NCBI GenBank assembly: GCA_014843695.1
Contig: CM026386.1
Span: 14,989,964 to 15,053,963 of the forward strand
Source of the DNA: Archivesica marissinica
Taxonomy: Eukaryota > Mollusca > Bivalvia > Venerida > Vesicomyidae
Reading direction: 5' to 3'
Length of the DNA stretch: 64,000 nt
Of this stretch, positions 15,601-27,692 are shown one piece after another. The notes under the pieces were generated by a model. It had not been told where the DNA came from. It worked only from the letters and a program-made list of their open reading frames with translations, and did no database searches. Every line of letters starts with the position of its first letter. Positions within the stretch are counted from its first letter, which is position 1. The translations under genes were made by a program, and so were the position numbers.

Positions 15601-18600
15601 CAGTAAGCATATAGTACCAGTAAGCATATAGTACCAGTAAGCATACAGTACCAGTAAGCATATAGTACCCAGTAAGCATACAGTACCCAGTAAGCATATA
15701 GTACGCAGTAAGCATATAGTACCCAGTAAGCATATAGTACCAGTAAGCATATAGTACCCAGTAAGCATATAGTACCCAGTAAGCATACAGTACCCAGTAA
15801 GCATATAGTACCCAGTAAGCATATAGTACCCAGTAAGCATATAGTACCGGTAAGCATATAGTACCCAGTAAGCATACAGTACCGGTAAGCATATAGTACC
15901 CAGTAAGCATACAGTACTGGTAAGCATATAGTACAAGCATACAGTACCGGTAAGCATATAGTACCCGGTAAGCATACAGTACCGGTAAGCATATAGTACC
16001 GGTAAGCATATAGTACAAGCATACAGTACTGGTAAGCATATAGTACCGGTAAGCATATAGTACCGTAAGCATATAGTACCGTAAGTATATAGTACCCAGT
16101 AAGCATACAGTACCCAGTAAGCATATAGTACCAGTAAGCATACAGTACCCAGTAAGCATATAGTACCCAGTAAGCATATAGTACCCAGTAAGCATATAGT
16201 ACCCAGTAAGCATACAGTACCCAGTAAGCATATAGTACCCAGTAAGCATATAGTACCGGTAAGCATATAGTACCGGTAAGCATATAGTACCGTAAGCATA
16301 AGTACCGGTAAGCATATAGTACCGGTAAGCATATAGTACCGGTAAGCATATAGTGCTGGTAAGCATACAGTACCAGTAAGCATATAGTACCGGTAAGCAT
16401 ATAGTACCGGTAAGCATATAGTACCGGTAAGCATATAGTACCGGTAAGCATATAGTACCAGTAAGCATATAGTACCAGTAAGCATATAGTACCAGTAAGC
16501 ATATAGTACAAGCATACAGTACCAGTAAGCATATAGTACCCAGTAAGCATACAGTACCAGTAAGCATACAGTACCCAGTAAGCATATAGTACCAGTAAGC
16601 ATATAGTACGGTAAGCATATAGTACCCAGTAAGCATACAGTACCCAGTAAGCATATAGTACCGGTAAGCATATAGTACCGGTAAGCATATAGTACCGGTA
16701 AGCATATAGTACCGGTAAGCATATAGTACCGGTAAGCATATAGTACCGGTAAGCATATAGTACCGGTAAGCATATAGTGCCGGTAAGCATACAGTGCCAG
16801 TAAGCATATAGTACTGGTAAGCATATAGTACCGGTAAGCATATAGTACCGGTAAGCATATAGTACCGGTAAGCATATAGTACCGGTAAGCATATAGTACC
16901 AGTAAGCATATAGTACCCAGTAAGCATATAGTACCGGTAAGCATACAGTACCGGTAAGCATATAGTACCCAGTAAGCATACAGTACCGGTAAGCATATAG
17001 TACCCAGTAAGCATATAGTACCCAGTAAGCATATAGTACCGGTAAGCATATAGTACCTGATAAGCATATAGTACCGGTAAGCATATAGTACCGGTAAGCA
17101 TATAGTACCAGTAAGCATATAGTACCGGTAAACATATAGTACCAGTAAGCATATAGTACCCAGTAAGCATATAGTACTGGTAAGCCTATAGTACCCAGTA
17201 AGCATATAGTACAAGCATACAGTACCGGTAAGCATATAGTACCAGTAAGCATATAGTACCAGTAAGCATACAGTACCCAGTAAGCATATAGTACCAGTAA
17301 GCATATAGTACCCAGTAAGCATACAGTACTGGTAAGCATACAGTACCCAGTAAGCATATAGTACCAGTAAGCATATAGTACCAGTAAGCATACAGTACTG
17401 GTAAGCATACAGTACCCAGTAAGCATATAGTACCAGTAAGCATATAGTACCGGTAAGCATATAGTGCTGGTAAGCATATAGTACCGGTAAGCATATAGTA
17501 CCCAGTAAGCATATAGTACCAGTAAGCATATAGTACCGGTAAGCATACAGTACCAGTAAGCATATAGTACCTGGTAAGCATATAGTACCCAGTAAGCATA
17601 TAGTACCGGTAAGCATATAGTACCCAGTAAGCATATAGTACCCAGTAAGCATATAGTACCGGTAAGCATATAGTACAGGTAAGCATATAGTACCAGTAAG
17701 CATATAGTACCAGTAAGCATACAGTACCGGTAAGCATATAGTACTGTAAGCATATAGTACCGGTAAGCATATAGTACCCAGTAAGCATATAGTACTGGTA
17801 AGCAAATAGTACCGGTAAGCATATAGTACCCAGTAAGCATATAGTACCCAGTAAGCATATAGTACCCAGTAAGCATATAGTACCCAGTAAGCATATAGTA
17901 CCCAGTAAGCATATAGTACCGGTAAGCATATAGTACCCAGTAAGCATATAGTACCCAGTAAGCATATAGTACCGGTAAGCATATAGTACCCAGTAAGCAT
18001 ATAGTACCCAGTAAGCATATAGTACCCAGTAAGCATATAGTACCCAGTAAGCATATAGTACCAGTAAGCATATAGTACCGGTAAGCATATAGTACCCGGT
18101 AAGCATATAGTACCGGTAAGCATATAGTACCAGTAAGCATATAGTACCGGTAAGCATATAGTACCCAGTAAGCATACAGTACCAGTAAGCATATAGTGCT
18201 GGTAAGCATATAGTACTGGTAAGCATATAGTACCCAGTAAGCATATAGTACCAGTAAGCATATAGTACCGGTAAGCATACAGTACCAGTAAGCATATAGT
18301 ACCTGGTAAGCATATAGTACCCAGTAAGCATATAGTACCGGTAAGCATATAGTACCCAGTAAGCATATAGTACCAGTAAGCATATAGTACCAGTAAGCAT
18401 ACAGTACCGGTAAGCATATAGTACTGTAAGCATATAGTACCGGTAAGCATATAGTACCCAGTAAGCATATAGTACCGGTAAGCATATAGTACCCAGTAAG
18501 CATATAGTACCCAGTAAGCATATAGTACCCAGTAAGCATATAGTACCCAGTAAGCATATAGTACCAGTAAGCATATAGTACCGGTAAGCATATAGTACCC

Positions 18601-21600
18601 GGTAAGCATATAGTACCGGTAAGCATATAGTACCAGTAAGCATATAGTACCGGTAAGCATATAGTACCCAGTAAGCATACAGTACCAGTAAGCATATAGT
18701 ACCCAGTAAGCATACAGTACCCAGTAAGCATATAGTACCGGTAAGCATATAGTACCCAGTAAGCATATAGTACCAGTAAGCATATAGTACCCAGTAAGCA
18801 TACAGTACCCAGTAAGCATATAGTACCCAGTAAGCATATAGTACCCAGTAAGCATATAGTACCAGTAAGCATATAGTACCCAGTAAGCATATAGTACCCA
18901 GTAAGCATACAGTACCCAGTAAGCATATAGTACCCAGTAAGCATATAGTACCCAGTAAGCATATAGTACCGGTAAGCATATAGTACCCAGTAAGCATATA
19001 GTACCGGTAAGCATATAGTACCGGTAAGCATATAGTACCCAGTAAGCATATAGTACCGGTAACCATATAGTACCGGTAAGCATATAGTACCCAGTAAGCA
19101 TACAGTACCCAGTAAGCATATAGTACCCAGTAAGCATACAGTACCCAGTAAGCATATAGTACCCAGTAAGCATATAGTACCCAGTAAGCATATAGTACCC
19201 AGTAAGCATACAGTACCCAGTAAGCATATAGTACCCAGTAAGCATATAGTACCGGTAAGCATATAGTACCAGTAAGCATATAGTGCTGGTAAGCATACAG
19301 TACCAGTAAGCATATAGTACCGGTAAGCATATAGTACCGGTAAGCATATAGTACCGGTAAGCATATAGTACCGGTAAGCATATAGTACCGGTAAGCGTAT
19401 AGTACCGGTAAGCATACAGTACCGGTAAGCATATAGTACCAGTAAGCATATAGTACCCAGTAAGCATATAGTACAAGCATACAGTACCAGTAAGCATATA
19501 GTACCCAGTAAGCATACAGTACCAGTAAGCATACAGTACCCAGTAAGCATATAGTACCCAGTAAGCATATAGTACCGGTAAGCATATAGTACCCAGTAAG
19601 CATACAGTACCCAGTAAGCATATAGTACCGGTAAGCATATAGTACCGGTAAGCATATAGTACCGGTAAGCATATAGTACCGGTAAGCATATAGTACCGGT
19701 AAGCATATAGTACCGGTAAGCATATAGTACCGGTAAGCATATAGTGCCGGTAAGCATACAGTGCCAGTAAGCATATAGTACCGGTAAGCATATAGTACCG
19801 GTAAGCATATAGTACCGGTAAGCATATAGTACCGGTAAGCATATAGTACCGGTAAGCATATAGTACCAGTAAGCATATAGTACCCAGTAAGCATATAGTA
19901 CCGGTAAGCATACAGTATCGGTAAGCATATAGTACCCAGTAAGCATACAGTACCGGTAAGCATATAGTACCCAGTAAGCATATAGTACCCAGTAAGCATA
20001 TAGTACCGGTAAGCATATAGTACCTGATAAGCATATAGTACCGGTAAGCATATAGTACCGGTAAGCATATAGTACCAGTAAGCATATAGTACCGGTAAAC
20101 ATATAGTACCAGTAAGCATATAGTACCCAGTAAGCATATAGTACTGGTAAGCCTATAGTACCCAGTAAGCATATAGTACAAGCATACAGTACCGGTAAGC
20201 ATATAGTACCAGTAAGCATATAGTACCAGTAAGCATACAGTACCCAGTAAGCATATAGTACCCAGTAAGCATATAGTACCCAGTAAGCATACAGTACTGG
20301 TAAGCATACAGTACCCAGTAAGCATATAGTACCAGTAAGCATATAGTACCAGTAAGCATACAGTACTGGTAAGCATACAGTACCCAGTAAGCATATAGTA
20401 CCAGTAAGCATATAGTACCAGTAAGCATATAGTGCTGGTAAGCATATAGTACCGGTAAGCATATAGTACCCAGTAAGCATATAGTACCAGTAAGCATATA
20501 GTACCGGTAAGCATACAGTACCAGTAAGCATATAGTACCTGGTAAGCATATAGTACCCAGTAAGCATATAGTACCGGTAAGCATATAGTACCCAGTAAGC
20601 ATATAGTACCCAGTAAGCATATAGTACCGGTAAGCATATAGTACCGGTAAGCATATAGTACCAGTAAGCATACAGTACCGGTAAGCATATAGTACTGTAA
20701 GCATATAGTACTGGTAAGCATATAGTACCCAGTAAGCATATAGTACCCAGTAAGCATACAGTACCCGGTAAGCATATAGTACCGGTAAGCATATAGTACC
20801 CAGTAAGCATATAGTACCCAGTAAGCATACAGTACCCAGTAAGCATATAGTACCCAGTAAGCATATAGTACCGGTAAGCATATAGTACCGGTAAGCATAT
20901 AGTACCGGTAAGCATATAGTGCTGGTAAGCATACAGTACCGGTAAGCATATAGTACCGGTAAGCATATAGTACCGGTAAGCATATAGTACCGGTAAGCAT
21001 ATAGTACTGGTAAGCGTATAGTACCGGTAAGCATATAGTACCAGTAAGCATATAGTACCCAGTAAGCATACAGTACCGGTAAGCATATAGTACCCAGTAA
21101 GCATATAGTACCCAGTAAGCATACAGTACCGGTAAGCATATAGTACCCAGTAAGCATACAGTACCCAGTAAGCATATAGTACCGGTAAGCATATAGTACC
21201 CAGTAAGCATATAGTACCGGTAAGCATATAGTACCCAGTAAGCATATAGTACCGGTAAGCATATAGTACCCAGTAAGCATATAGTACCCAGTAAGCATAT
21301 AGTACCGGTAAGCATATAGTACCCAGTAAGCATATAGTACTGGTAAGCATATAGTACCCAGTAAGCATATAGTACCGGTAAGCATATAGTACCCAGTAAG
21401 CATATAGTACCGGTAAGCATATAGTACCCAGTAAGCATATAGTACCGGTAAGCATATAGTACCCAGTAAGCATATAGTACCGGTAAGCATATAGTACCCA
21501 GTAAGCATATAGTACCCAGTAAGCATATAGTACCGGTAAGCATATAGTACCGGTAAGCATACAGTACCCAGTAAGCATATAGTACCGGTAAGTATATAGT

Positions 21601-22054
21601 ACCGGTAAGCATATAGTACCCAGTAAGCATATAGTACCGGTAAGCATACAGTACCGGTAAGCATACAGTACCGGTAAGCATATAGTACCGGTAAGCATAT
21701 AGTACCGGTAAGCATATAGTACCCAGTAAGCATATAGTACCGGTAAGCATACAGTACCGGTAAGCATATAGTACTGGTAAGCATATAGTACCAGTAAGCA
21801 TATAGTACCGGTAAGCATATAGTACCGGTAAGCATATAGTACCGGTAAGCATATAGTACCGGTAAGCGTATAGTACCCAGTAAGCATATAGTACCAGTAA
21901 GCATATAGTACCGGTAAGCATATAGTACCGGTAAGCATATAGTACCCGGTAATCATATAGTACCCAGTAAGCATATAGTACCGGTAAGCATACAGTACCG
22001 GTAAGCATATAGTACCAGTAAGCATATAGTACCAGTAAGCATATAGTACTGGTA
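604..22054. repeat. Giant minisatellite, 17-18 bp unit (21.4 kb)
   Basis: The unit is GTAAGCATATAGTACCG (17 bp); a common 18-bp form ends CCCA, and other variants carry ATACAG, TACTGG, or lose bases. With the N gap removed there are roughly 1,150-1,200 units, all in one orientation. The array fills most of intron A-B. Each unit carries a donor-like (C)GGTAAGC or CAGTAAGC in the gene's own orientation. The reverse strand lacks stop codons in every phase of the unit, which creates spurious frames of thousands of codons with peptide words such as YYMLTGTICL and VLYAYR. Private variants show recent block duplications (offsets 2,967 and 7,258 bp). Assembled length should be treated as approximate. 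Confidence 0.98.
11313..12312. other. Assembly gap of exactly 1000 N
   Basis: A run of 1000 N sits inside the minisatellite with repeat units on both sides. A round number normally marks a gap of unknown size, so the true array length is not known. Confidence 0.97.
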
Positions 22055-22280
22055 GCGCGCTTGCTTCTCACCAATGCAACCCGGGTTCGATCCATGGTCC
22101 AGGAAGTGTGTGAGATGGTATGGTTGTCACCAGATCGGACAGGTGGGTTTTCTCCAGGTACTCCGGTTTCCTCCCACACGAATGACCACATATACGCTTT
22201 CATCTGCGCCAACAAGAGCGATTAATATAAGTTGTTAAAGCTTGTTTCGCAATCGTTGTAAAATAAATAAAGTTTAAACT
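22053..22280 (+). mobile_element. tRNA-derived SINE, family A (5' truncated)
   Basis: The head keeps a tRNA B-box-like GGGTTCGATCC, followed by a conserved body (CCTCCCACACGAATGACC) and a tail with TTAATATAAGTTGTTAAAG, TTTCGCAATCG and AAATAAATAAAG. The A-box end is missing, because the element joins directly to the last minisatellite unit near GGTAGCGCGC. Family A occurs at least seven times in this window in both orientations. Confidence 0.9.
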
Positions 22281-22980
22281 TTAATATATTCTAGTATACC
22301 TCAGTTTTATATCAATGCTAAACACCCAAAGGGTAAGTGTGTTATAATTTCACATGTCAAGACCGATTTCATATTTTGACCTATGACCGTCTGGTTTTGA
22401 CTGTTAAATGGTCACCTGAAAACCCTGACATGTGGGATGTTACATAGGCGCACATAACTCAACATGATTTTAATGAATTATAAGAGTTTAGCGACACTTG
22501 ATTGACACCATGTCTTTTTAACTATGCACAATTGTAGAACCGATAAATCAATCAGAAACTGTGATATTATTTAAAAGATTTTGTGAAGAAACATTCAATT
22601 AATTTCTGTAATGTTATAAAATATATACTAAATTAATTTCTCTAATGTTATAAAAAATATATATATATATATAATTTATAAAGTTAATTATAATTTACAT
22701 TTAGGTAATTCTCATTAAACATCTAATTAGACAGTGTTAATTAAATTATTTAAAAAAATCAATTAATAATCCTTTGCTTTGAGTCTTTTACTATTGAAAA
22801 TGCTGCCTTGGTAGCAATGCATGTCATCCAGCTATAAAATCTATGCTGCGCTGGTAAAATTGATATATTTATATTTGAGCAAGTTTCACCTGCTACTTGT
22901 AATTTACTGTATGTAACGCATTAATTAGTAGGAGGATTAGTGCTACTGTATATAGTCGGGGTTGAAGACCTTACTCTGCT
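22281..22980 (+). other. AT-rich intron, no recognised feature
   Basis: About 700 bp of AT-rich intronic sequence with a short (TA)n tract near 22655-22675 and no coding match, SINE or tandem array. Confidence 0.6.
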
Positions 22981-23104
22981 ACAGACGGATCTGTAGTCCA
23001 GTGGTTAACACGCTGGACAGGTAATCCGGGGATCGCATGTTCGATCCCTCGTCTGACCCTAATAAAATTAACAGTCTTTCAGTTGGGACTTTAAACCAAG
23101 GTCT
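22981..23104 (+). mobile_element. tRNA-derived SINE, family C (3' truncated)
   Basis: The 5' head contains GTAGTCCAGTGGTTAACACG (A-box-like) and TTCGATCCC (B-box-like), then the family body word AACAGTCTTTCAG. The element stops at the insertion point of the family B SINE that follows; only a short remnant resembling TTTAAACC continues after it. Confidence 0.85.
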
Positions 23105-23117
23105 ACACATAGAAAGT

Positions 23118-23316
23118 TGGTCACAGGTTCGAGCCCCGCTCAGGCCGTGTCTCATTTATATGAAAAAGTTGGCAGTTTCTTACGGAGGTTGGTCCACCCA
23201 AGTACTGGTTAACCGCTGGAGCCTGCCCAGGAAAGGTGTTGTTAGGTAAACTGCCCGCCGGCGATATAGCCCAAAATGGTGCTGATGCAGGCGTAAAACC
23301 CGAAATATAACATATA
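23118..23316 (+). mobile_element. SINE family B (5' truncated) with target duplication
   Basis: Starts at the B-box (GGTTCGAGCCCC) and continues through AAAAAGTTGGCAGTTTCTTA, GTACTGGTTAACCGC and GCCGGCGATATAGC to a short ATAACATATA tail. It is flanked by a direct repeat ACACATAGAAAGT at 23105-23117 and 23317-23329, the expected target-site duplication of a retroposed element. The host site lies in a family C remnant. Confidence 0.9.
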
Positions 23317-23427
23317 ACACATAGAAAGTGTGGTAAACTTTAAACCAAGATAATACAATAATCTCTTGGGTTCTGTCCCAGAACACCACATCACAGATAT
23401 GTGATACTTTGGCATGTATATGTGTAG

Positions 23428-23554
23428 GTTCGTCGCTGGGGTGATACTCCGGGAGCGTATTCCTGCGTTTGAACGGATGTTATGGCGTGTGTGTCGAGGA
23501 AATGTGTTTCTGAAGCAAGCTGAGATAGACGCTCCACTCGAAGATCCCGTCACT
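23428..23554 (+). CDS. ATP6V0A1: V-ATPase subunit a, exon B
   Basis: After a TATGTGTAG acceptor the first base completes the Gly codon left by exon A, then the frame reads [20 protein letters not shown] and [13 protein letters not shown], ending APLEDPVT at a GTAAGT donor in phase 0. This is one of the most conserved blocks of the N-terminal domain of subunit a (consensus FVAGVI..ERIP.FERMLWR..RGN). Length and phase fit neighbouring exons exactly. The acceptor has a poor pyrimidine tract. Confidence 0.97.
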
Positions 23555-23724
23555 GTAAGTCAATTCTGCTGATAAACTTTAAAGTCCCAGCCTGCGTTTA
23601 CTTAGAATGTGCTGCACATCAAGATAAGGAGCGGATGATTAGATATTGTGATTATTGTCTTACATTTTCATTCATAAATTATCACGGTAAAAAGTAAAGT
23701 TTGGAAAATAAGGCCGCAAACGAA

Positions 23725-24129
23725 GATTTATTACTTCAGGGGAACAAGGTAGACAAATCTGTGTTCATTATATTTACAAAGATTTATTACTTCAGGGGAC
23801 AAGGTAGACAAATCTGTGTTCATTATATTTACAAAGATTTATTACTTCAGGGGACAAGGTAGACAAATCTGTGTTCATTATATTTACAAAGATTTATTAC
23901 TTCAGGGGACAAGGTAGACAAATCTGTGTTCATTATATTTACAAAGATTTATTACTTCAGGGGACAAGGTAGACAAATCTGTGTTCATTATATTTACAAA
24001 GATTTATTACTTCAGCAGGGGACAAGGTAGACAAATCTGTGTTCATTAAAATCTTTCAAGATTTATTTCTTCAGGGGACAAGGTAGACAAATCTGTGTTC
24101 ATTATATTTACAAAGTCTTGTTACTTCAG
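23725..24129 (+). repeat. 55-bp array containing the acceptor and start of exon C
   Basis: Seven units of about 55 bp precede the true exon C. Each contains TTATTACTTCAG, then GGGACAAGGTAGACAAATCT and GTGTTCATTATATTTAC. The same words, with small changes, form the true acceptor and first ~36 bases of exon C at 24117-24166. The array is therefore a tandem duplication of an intron-exon junction. In most units a one-base difference after CAG brings TAG into frame within four codons; only the first unit (GGGAACAAGG) keeps the exon C frame through the duplicated part. Confidence 0.95.
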
Positions 24130-24212
24130 GGAGACAAGGTAGACAAATCTGTGTTCATTATATTCTTCCAAGGAGAACAACTTAAGACAAGGGTGAAAAA
24201 GATCTGTGAGGG
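24130..24212 (+). CDS. ATP6V0A1: V-ATPase subunit a, exon C
   Basis: The frame after TTACTTCAG reads GDKVDKSVFIIFFQGEQL and KTRVKKICEG, matching the conserved subunit a segment GDYVHKSVFIIFFQGDQLK in the N-terminal domain. It starts in phase 0 and ends in phase 2 (GG) at a strong GTGAGTATG donor. The first ~36 bases also occur in each unit of the array just upstream, so the real exon is recognised by its intact continuation (TTCTTCCAAGGAGAACAA) rather than by its acceptor. Confidence 0.96.
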
Positions 24213-24261
24213 GTGAGTATGTATCTGGCATAGTGAAAATAAGAGTACAGTTAACCGCACT

Positions 24262-24486
24262 TGTTTATACAAATTTATTTTAGCTCGATTGCGAAACAAG
24301 TTCTTACAACTTATATTAATCACTCTTGAGACCTCATTCCTGATGGAATCCATCACCACGAGGGAGGGAAGAGGTAACATGGAATTTAAATGCCTTCCCT
24401 ATGGGCACAATCGTAACGGCTCCAGTGGGTTCGAACTCCTGGCCTTTCGCACCTGAGGCGAATGCGCCATCACGATTTCCACTTCC
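24262..24486 (-). mobile_element. SINE family D
   Basis: On the minus strand the order is tRNA-like head (GGAAATCGTGATGGCGCATT, B-box-like GTTCGAACCC), a body with CCTCATTCC / GGAATGAGG, and a tail with ATTAATATAAGTTGTAAGAA, TTTCGCAATCG and AAATAAATTTGTATAAAC. The tail is clearly related to that of family A although the heads differ. Confidence 0.85.
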
Positions 24487-24654
24487 ATACTTGTTTGATG
24501 TGCAATTATCATTCTAGTGTTATATGAAAAAGAGTTTACCATATGCTCTCATGTATAACACGCACCAACATTTTGGATTAAGAATTGCGAGGGGAAAACT
24601 AGCTAAAATGTTTACCAAAAATAGAGAAACATTTTTATCGTGAAAAATATGTCT

Positions 24655-26640
24655 TGCAGGCTATACCTGAACTGCAATTCAGGACTGTGTCACAGTGTGA
24701 GTGGGTATGGGTCTGTTTGACATGAACTGCAATTCAGGACTGTGTGAGTGGGTGTGGGTCTGTTTGACATGAACTGCAATTCAGGACTGTGTGTATGTGG
24801 GTCTGTTTGACATGAACTGCAATGCAGGACTGTGTGAATGGTGTGGATTTGTTTTACATGAACTGTAATGCAGGACTGTGTGAATGGTGTGGATTTGTTT
24901 TACATGAACTGTAATGCAGGACTGTGTGGATGGGTGTGGAATAGTTTTACATGAACTGCAATGCAGGACTGTGTGGATGGGTGTGGAATAGTTTTACATG
25001 AACTGTAATGCAGGACTGTGTGAATGGTGTGGATTTGTTTTACATGAACTGTAATGCAGGACTGTGTGGATGGGTGTGGAATAGTTTTACATGAACTGTA
25101 ATGCAGGACTGTGTGAATGGTGTGGATTTGTTTTACATGAACTGCAATGCAGGACTGTATGAATGGTGTGGATTTGTTTTACATGAACTGTACTGCAGGA
25201 CTGTGTGGATGGGTGTGGAATAGTTTTACATGAACTGTAATGCAGGACTGTGTGGATGGGTGTGGACTAGTTTTACATGAACTGTAATGCAGGACTGTGT
25301 GGATGGGTGTGGAATAGTTTTACATGAACTGTAATGCAGGACTGTGTGGATGGGTGTGGAATAGTTTTACATGAACTGTAATGCAGGACTGTGTGGATGG
25401 GTGTGGAATAGTTTTACATGAACTGTAATGCAGGACTGTGTGGATGGGTGTGGAATAGTTTTACATGAACTGTAATGCAGGACTGTGTGGATGGGTGTGG
25501 GTTTGTTTTACATGAACTGTAATGCAGGGCTGTGTGGATGGGTGTGGGTTTGTTTTACATGAACTGTAATGCAGGGCTGTGTGAATGGTGTGGATTTGTT
25601 TTACATGAACTGTAATGCAGGACTGTGTGGATGGGTGTGGAATAGTTTTACATGAACTGTAATGCAGGGCTGTGTGAATGGTGTGGATTTGTTTTACATG
25701 AACTGTAATGCAGGACTGTGTGGATGGGTGTGGAATAGTTTTACATGAACTGTAATGCAGGACTGTGTGGATGGGTGTGGAATAGTTTTACATGAACTGT
25801 AATGCAGGACTGTGTGGATGGGTGTGGAATAGTTTTACATGAACTGTAATGCAGGACTGTGTGGATGGGTGTGGGTTTGTTTTACATGAACTGTAATGCA
25901 GGGCTGTGTGGATGGGTGTAGGTTTGTTTTACATGAACTGTAATGCAGGGCTGTGTGAATGGTGTGGATTTGTTTTACATGAACTGTAATGCAGGACTGT
26001 GTGGATGGGTGTGGAATAGTTTTACATGAACTGTAATGCAGGGCTGTGTGAATGGTGTGGATTTGTTTTACATGAACTGTAATGCAGGACTGTGTGGATG
26101 GGTGTGGAATAGTTTTACATGAACTGTAATGCAGGACTGTGTGGATGAGTGTGGAATAGTTTTACATGAACTGTAATGCAGGACTGTGTGGATGGGTGTG
26201 GAATAGTTTTACATGAACTGTAATGCAGGACTGTGTGGATGGGTGTGGGTTTGTTTTACATGAACTGTAATGCAGGGCTGTGTGGATGGGTGTGGGTTTG
26301 TTTTACATGAACTGTAATGCAGGGCTGTGTGAATGGTGTGGATTTGTTTTACATGAACTGTAATGCAGGACTGTGTGGATGGGTGTGGATTTGTTTTACA
26401 TGAACTGTAATGCAGGACTGTGTGGATGGGTGTGGGTTTGTTTTACATGAACTGTAATGCAGGACTGTGTGGATTTGTTTTACATGAACTGTAATGCAGG
26501 ACTGTGTGGATGGGTGTGGATTTGTTTTACATGAACTGTAATGCAGGACTGTGAGTGAGTGTGGATTTGGTTTGCATGAACTGTAATGCAGGACTGTTAG
26601 GATGGGTGTGGATTTGTATTGCAGAATTGTAATGCAGGGC
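24655..26640 (+). repeat. 47-bp minisatellite, about 43 units
   Basis: The unit is about 47 bp with words GAACTGTAATGCAGGACTGT, GTGGATGGGTGTGG and either AATAGTTTTACAT or ATTTGTTTTACAT; some units are 46 bp (GTGAATGGTGTGG). The array fills most of intron C-D and ends about 60 bp before exon D. Variant units recur with a constant 374-bp spacing (for example GCAGGGCTGTGTGAATGG at 25571/25945/26319 and 25664/26038), a higher-order repeat of eight units. Confidence 0.96.
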
Positions 26641-26700
26641 AATGAGAATGCCACTTTTGTTTTGTCTTCAAGTGTTTATTTGCCTGCTCTTTACTTTCAG

Positions 26701-26794
26701 GTTCCGTGCGACGTTGTACCCCTGTCCCGAGACACAATCGGAGAGGAGAGAAATGGCCATTGGTGTCATGACGCGAATAGAAGATCTAAATACC
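26701..26794 (+). CDS. ATP6V0A1: V-ATPase subunit a, exon D
   Basis: After a good acceptor (TTTACTTTCAG) the first base completes Gly, then the frame reads FRATLYPCPETQSERREM and AIGVMTRIEDLNT, ending in phase 0 at GTAAAT. The family consensus is GFRA.LYPCPE...ER.EM..GV.TRI.DL. The open frame continues beyond the donor, but exon E resumes the family sequence exactly ([13 protein letters not shown]). Confidence 0.97.
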
Positions 26795-27177
26795 GTAAAT
26801 ACAAGTTCATTCTTCGTCTCTGTAGATATCAAATCTACCATCCCTACATATTAGATATTAGCTAAGCAGGATATAGTTGGTACAGTACATTCCACTTACC
26901 TGCATATCGCCTTATTACATATTTTGGTTATTTGCATACAAAGTGAAAACATGCTGTTCTTCCTATATAAATACATAGCGAAGGTTTTCGTATTTAAACA
27001 TGCAGATTTGAGGCAGATTCACCTAAATGCATAAACAATTCATCGACGACTGATCTCAATCAATGCCGAATGTTAAACATTTATCTTGACCTGATTTGAC
27101 AAATAGGTTATGCAGATAACCAAAATGTACTGTACCATGTTTATCGATGTATAACACTCGATAATATATAGTGTACC
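26795..27177 (+). other. Intron D-E, no recognised feature
   Basis: About 380 bp of AT-rich intron without coding match or known repeat. Confidence 0.6.
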
Positions 27178-27494
27178 AGGGATCATTCTAGAGGGCGATG
27201 TGGGCGAAATTGTCGCCCTAGGGACCCTGACTTCGCCCTCTGGGGGCCCCACTTCTCCCTAAAACAAATTTTAAAAAATAATTAATTTTTTGGTATTTAC
27301 GATTTTCAAACAAAATTTGTCTAGTAAGATACACTGGCCCATTATAAAGCACTCCTTCTATTCAAATGTTGTATTTAATGGTTGTACTGTGCATTTTAAC
27401 CCTATTTTGCAGAAATATATTAAAGAACACCATTTAAGGACGCGATCGCGCGCTTTCTCACATCTCCCAAAAATTCTGACCTAGAATGAACCCT
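27178..27494. mobile_element. MITE-like dispersed repeat with inverted ends
   Basis: Begins near GGATCATTCTAGAGGGCG and ends near GACCTAGAATGAACCC, giving short inverted termini (TCATTCTAG / CTAGAATGA). The interior has GTCGCCCTAGGGACCCTGAC and TATAAAGCACTCCTTCTATT. A second copy lies at 53211-53703, split by a SINE. No transposase coding is seen; probably a non-autonomous DNA element. Confidence 0.65.
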
Positions 27495-27692
27495 GATGTA
27501 CACCATTTGGGCATGAAAATCTGGTGGTGAAAGAAGAGAATGTAGATACATAAATAGCAATTGCACAAGCCAAAAATAGCATAACAGCATAAGCATTTAA
27601 TGAAATAGGGTCTGTCCACTGTTTCGCTCAGACTTGGACATATGGTCTATCTACGCTATGGACTTGGTGTTTATCTTTGTTTGTTATTGTAG

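Noticed and set aside
604..22054. CRISPR-like array of short direct repeats
   Set aside because: Repeats are directly adjacent with no unique spacers, and the context is an animal intron.
491..22215. Minus-strand open frames of up to about 4,400 codons across the minisatellite, with words such as YYMLTGTICL
   Set aside because: The 17-18 bp unit has no stop in any phase on that strand, so openness is automatic. All three frames give the same permuted peptide, and the frames run through N. No start context, codon bias or family match.
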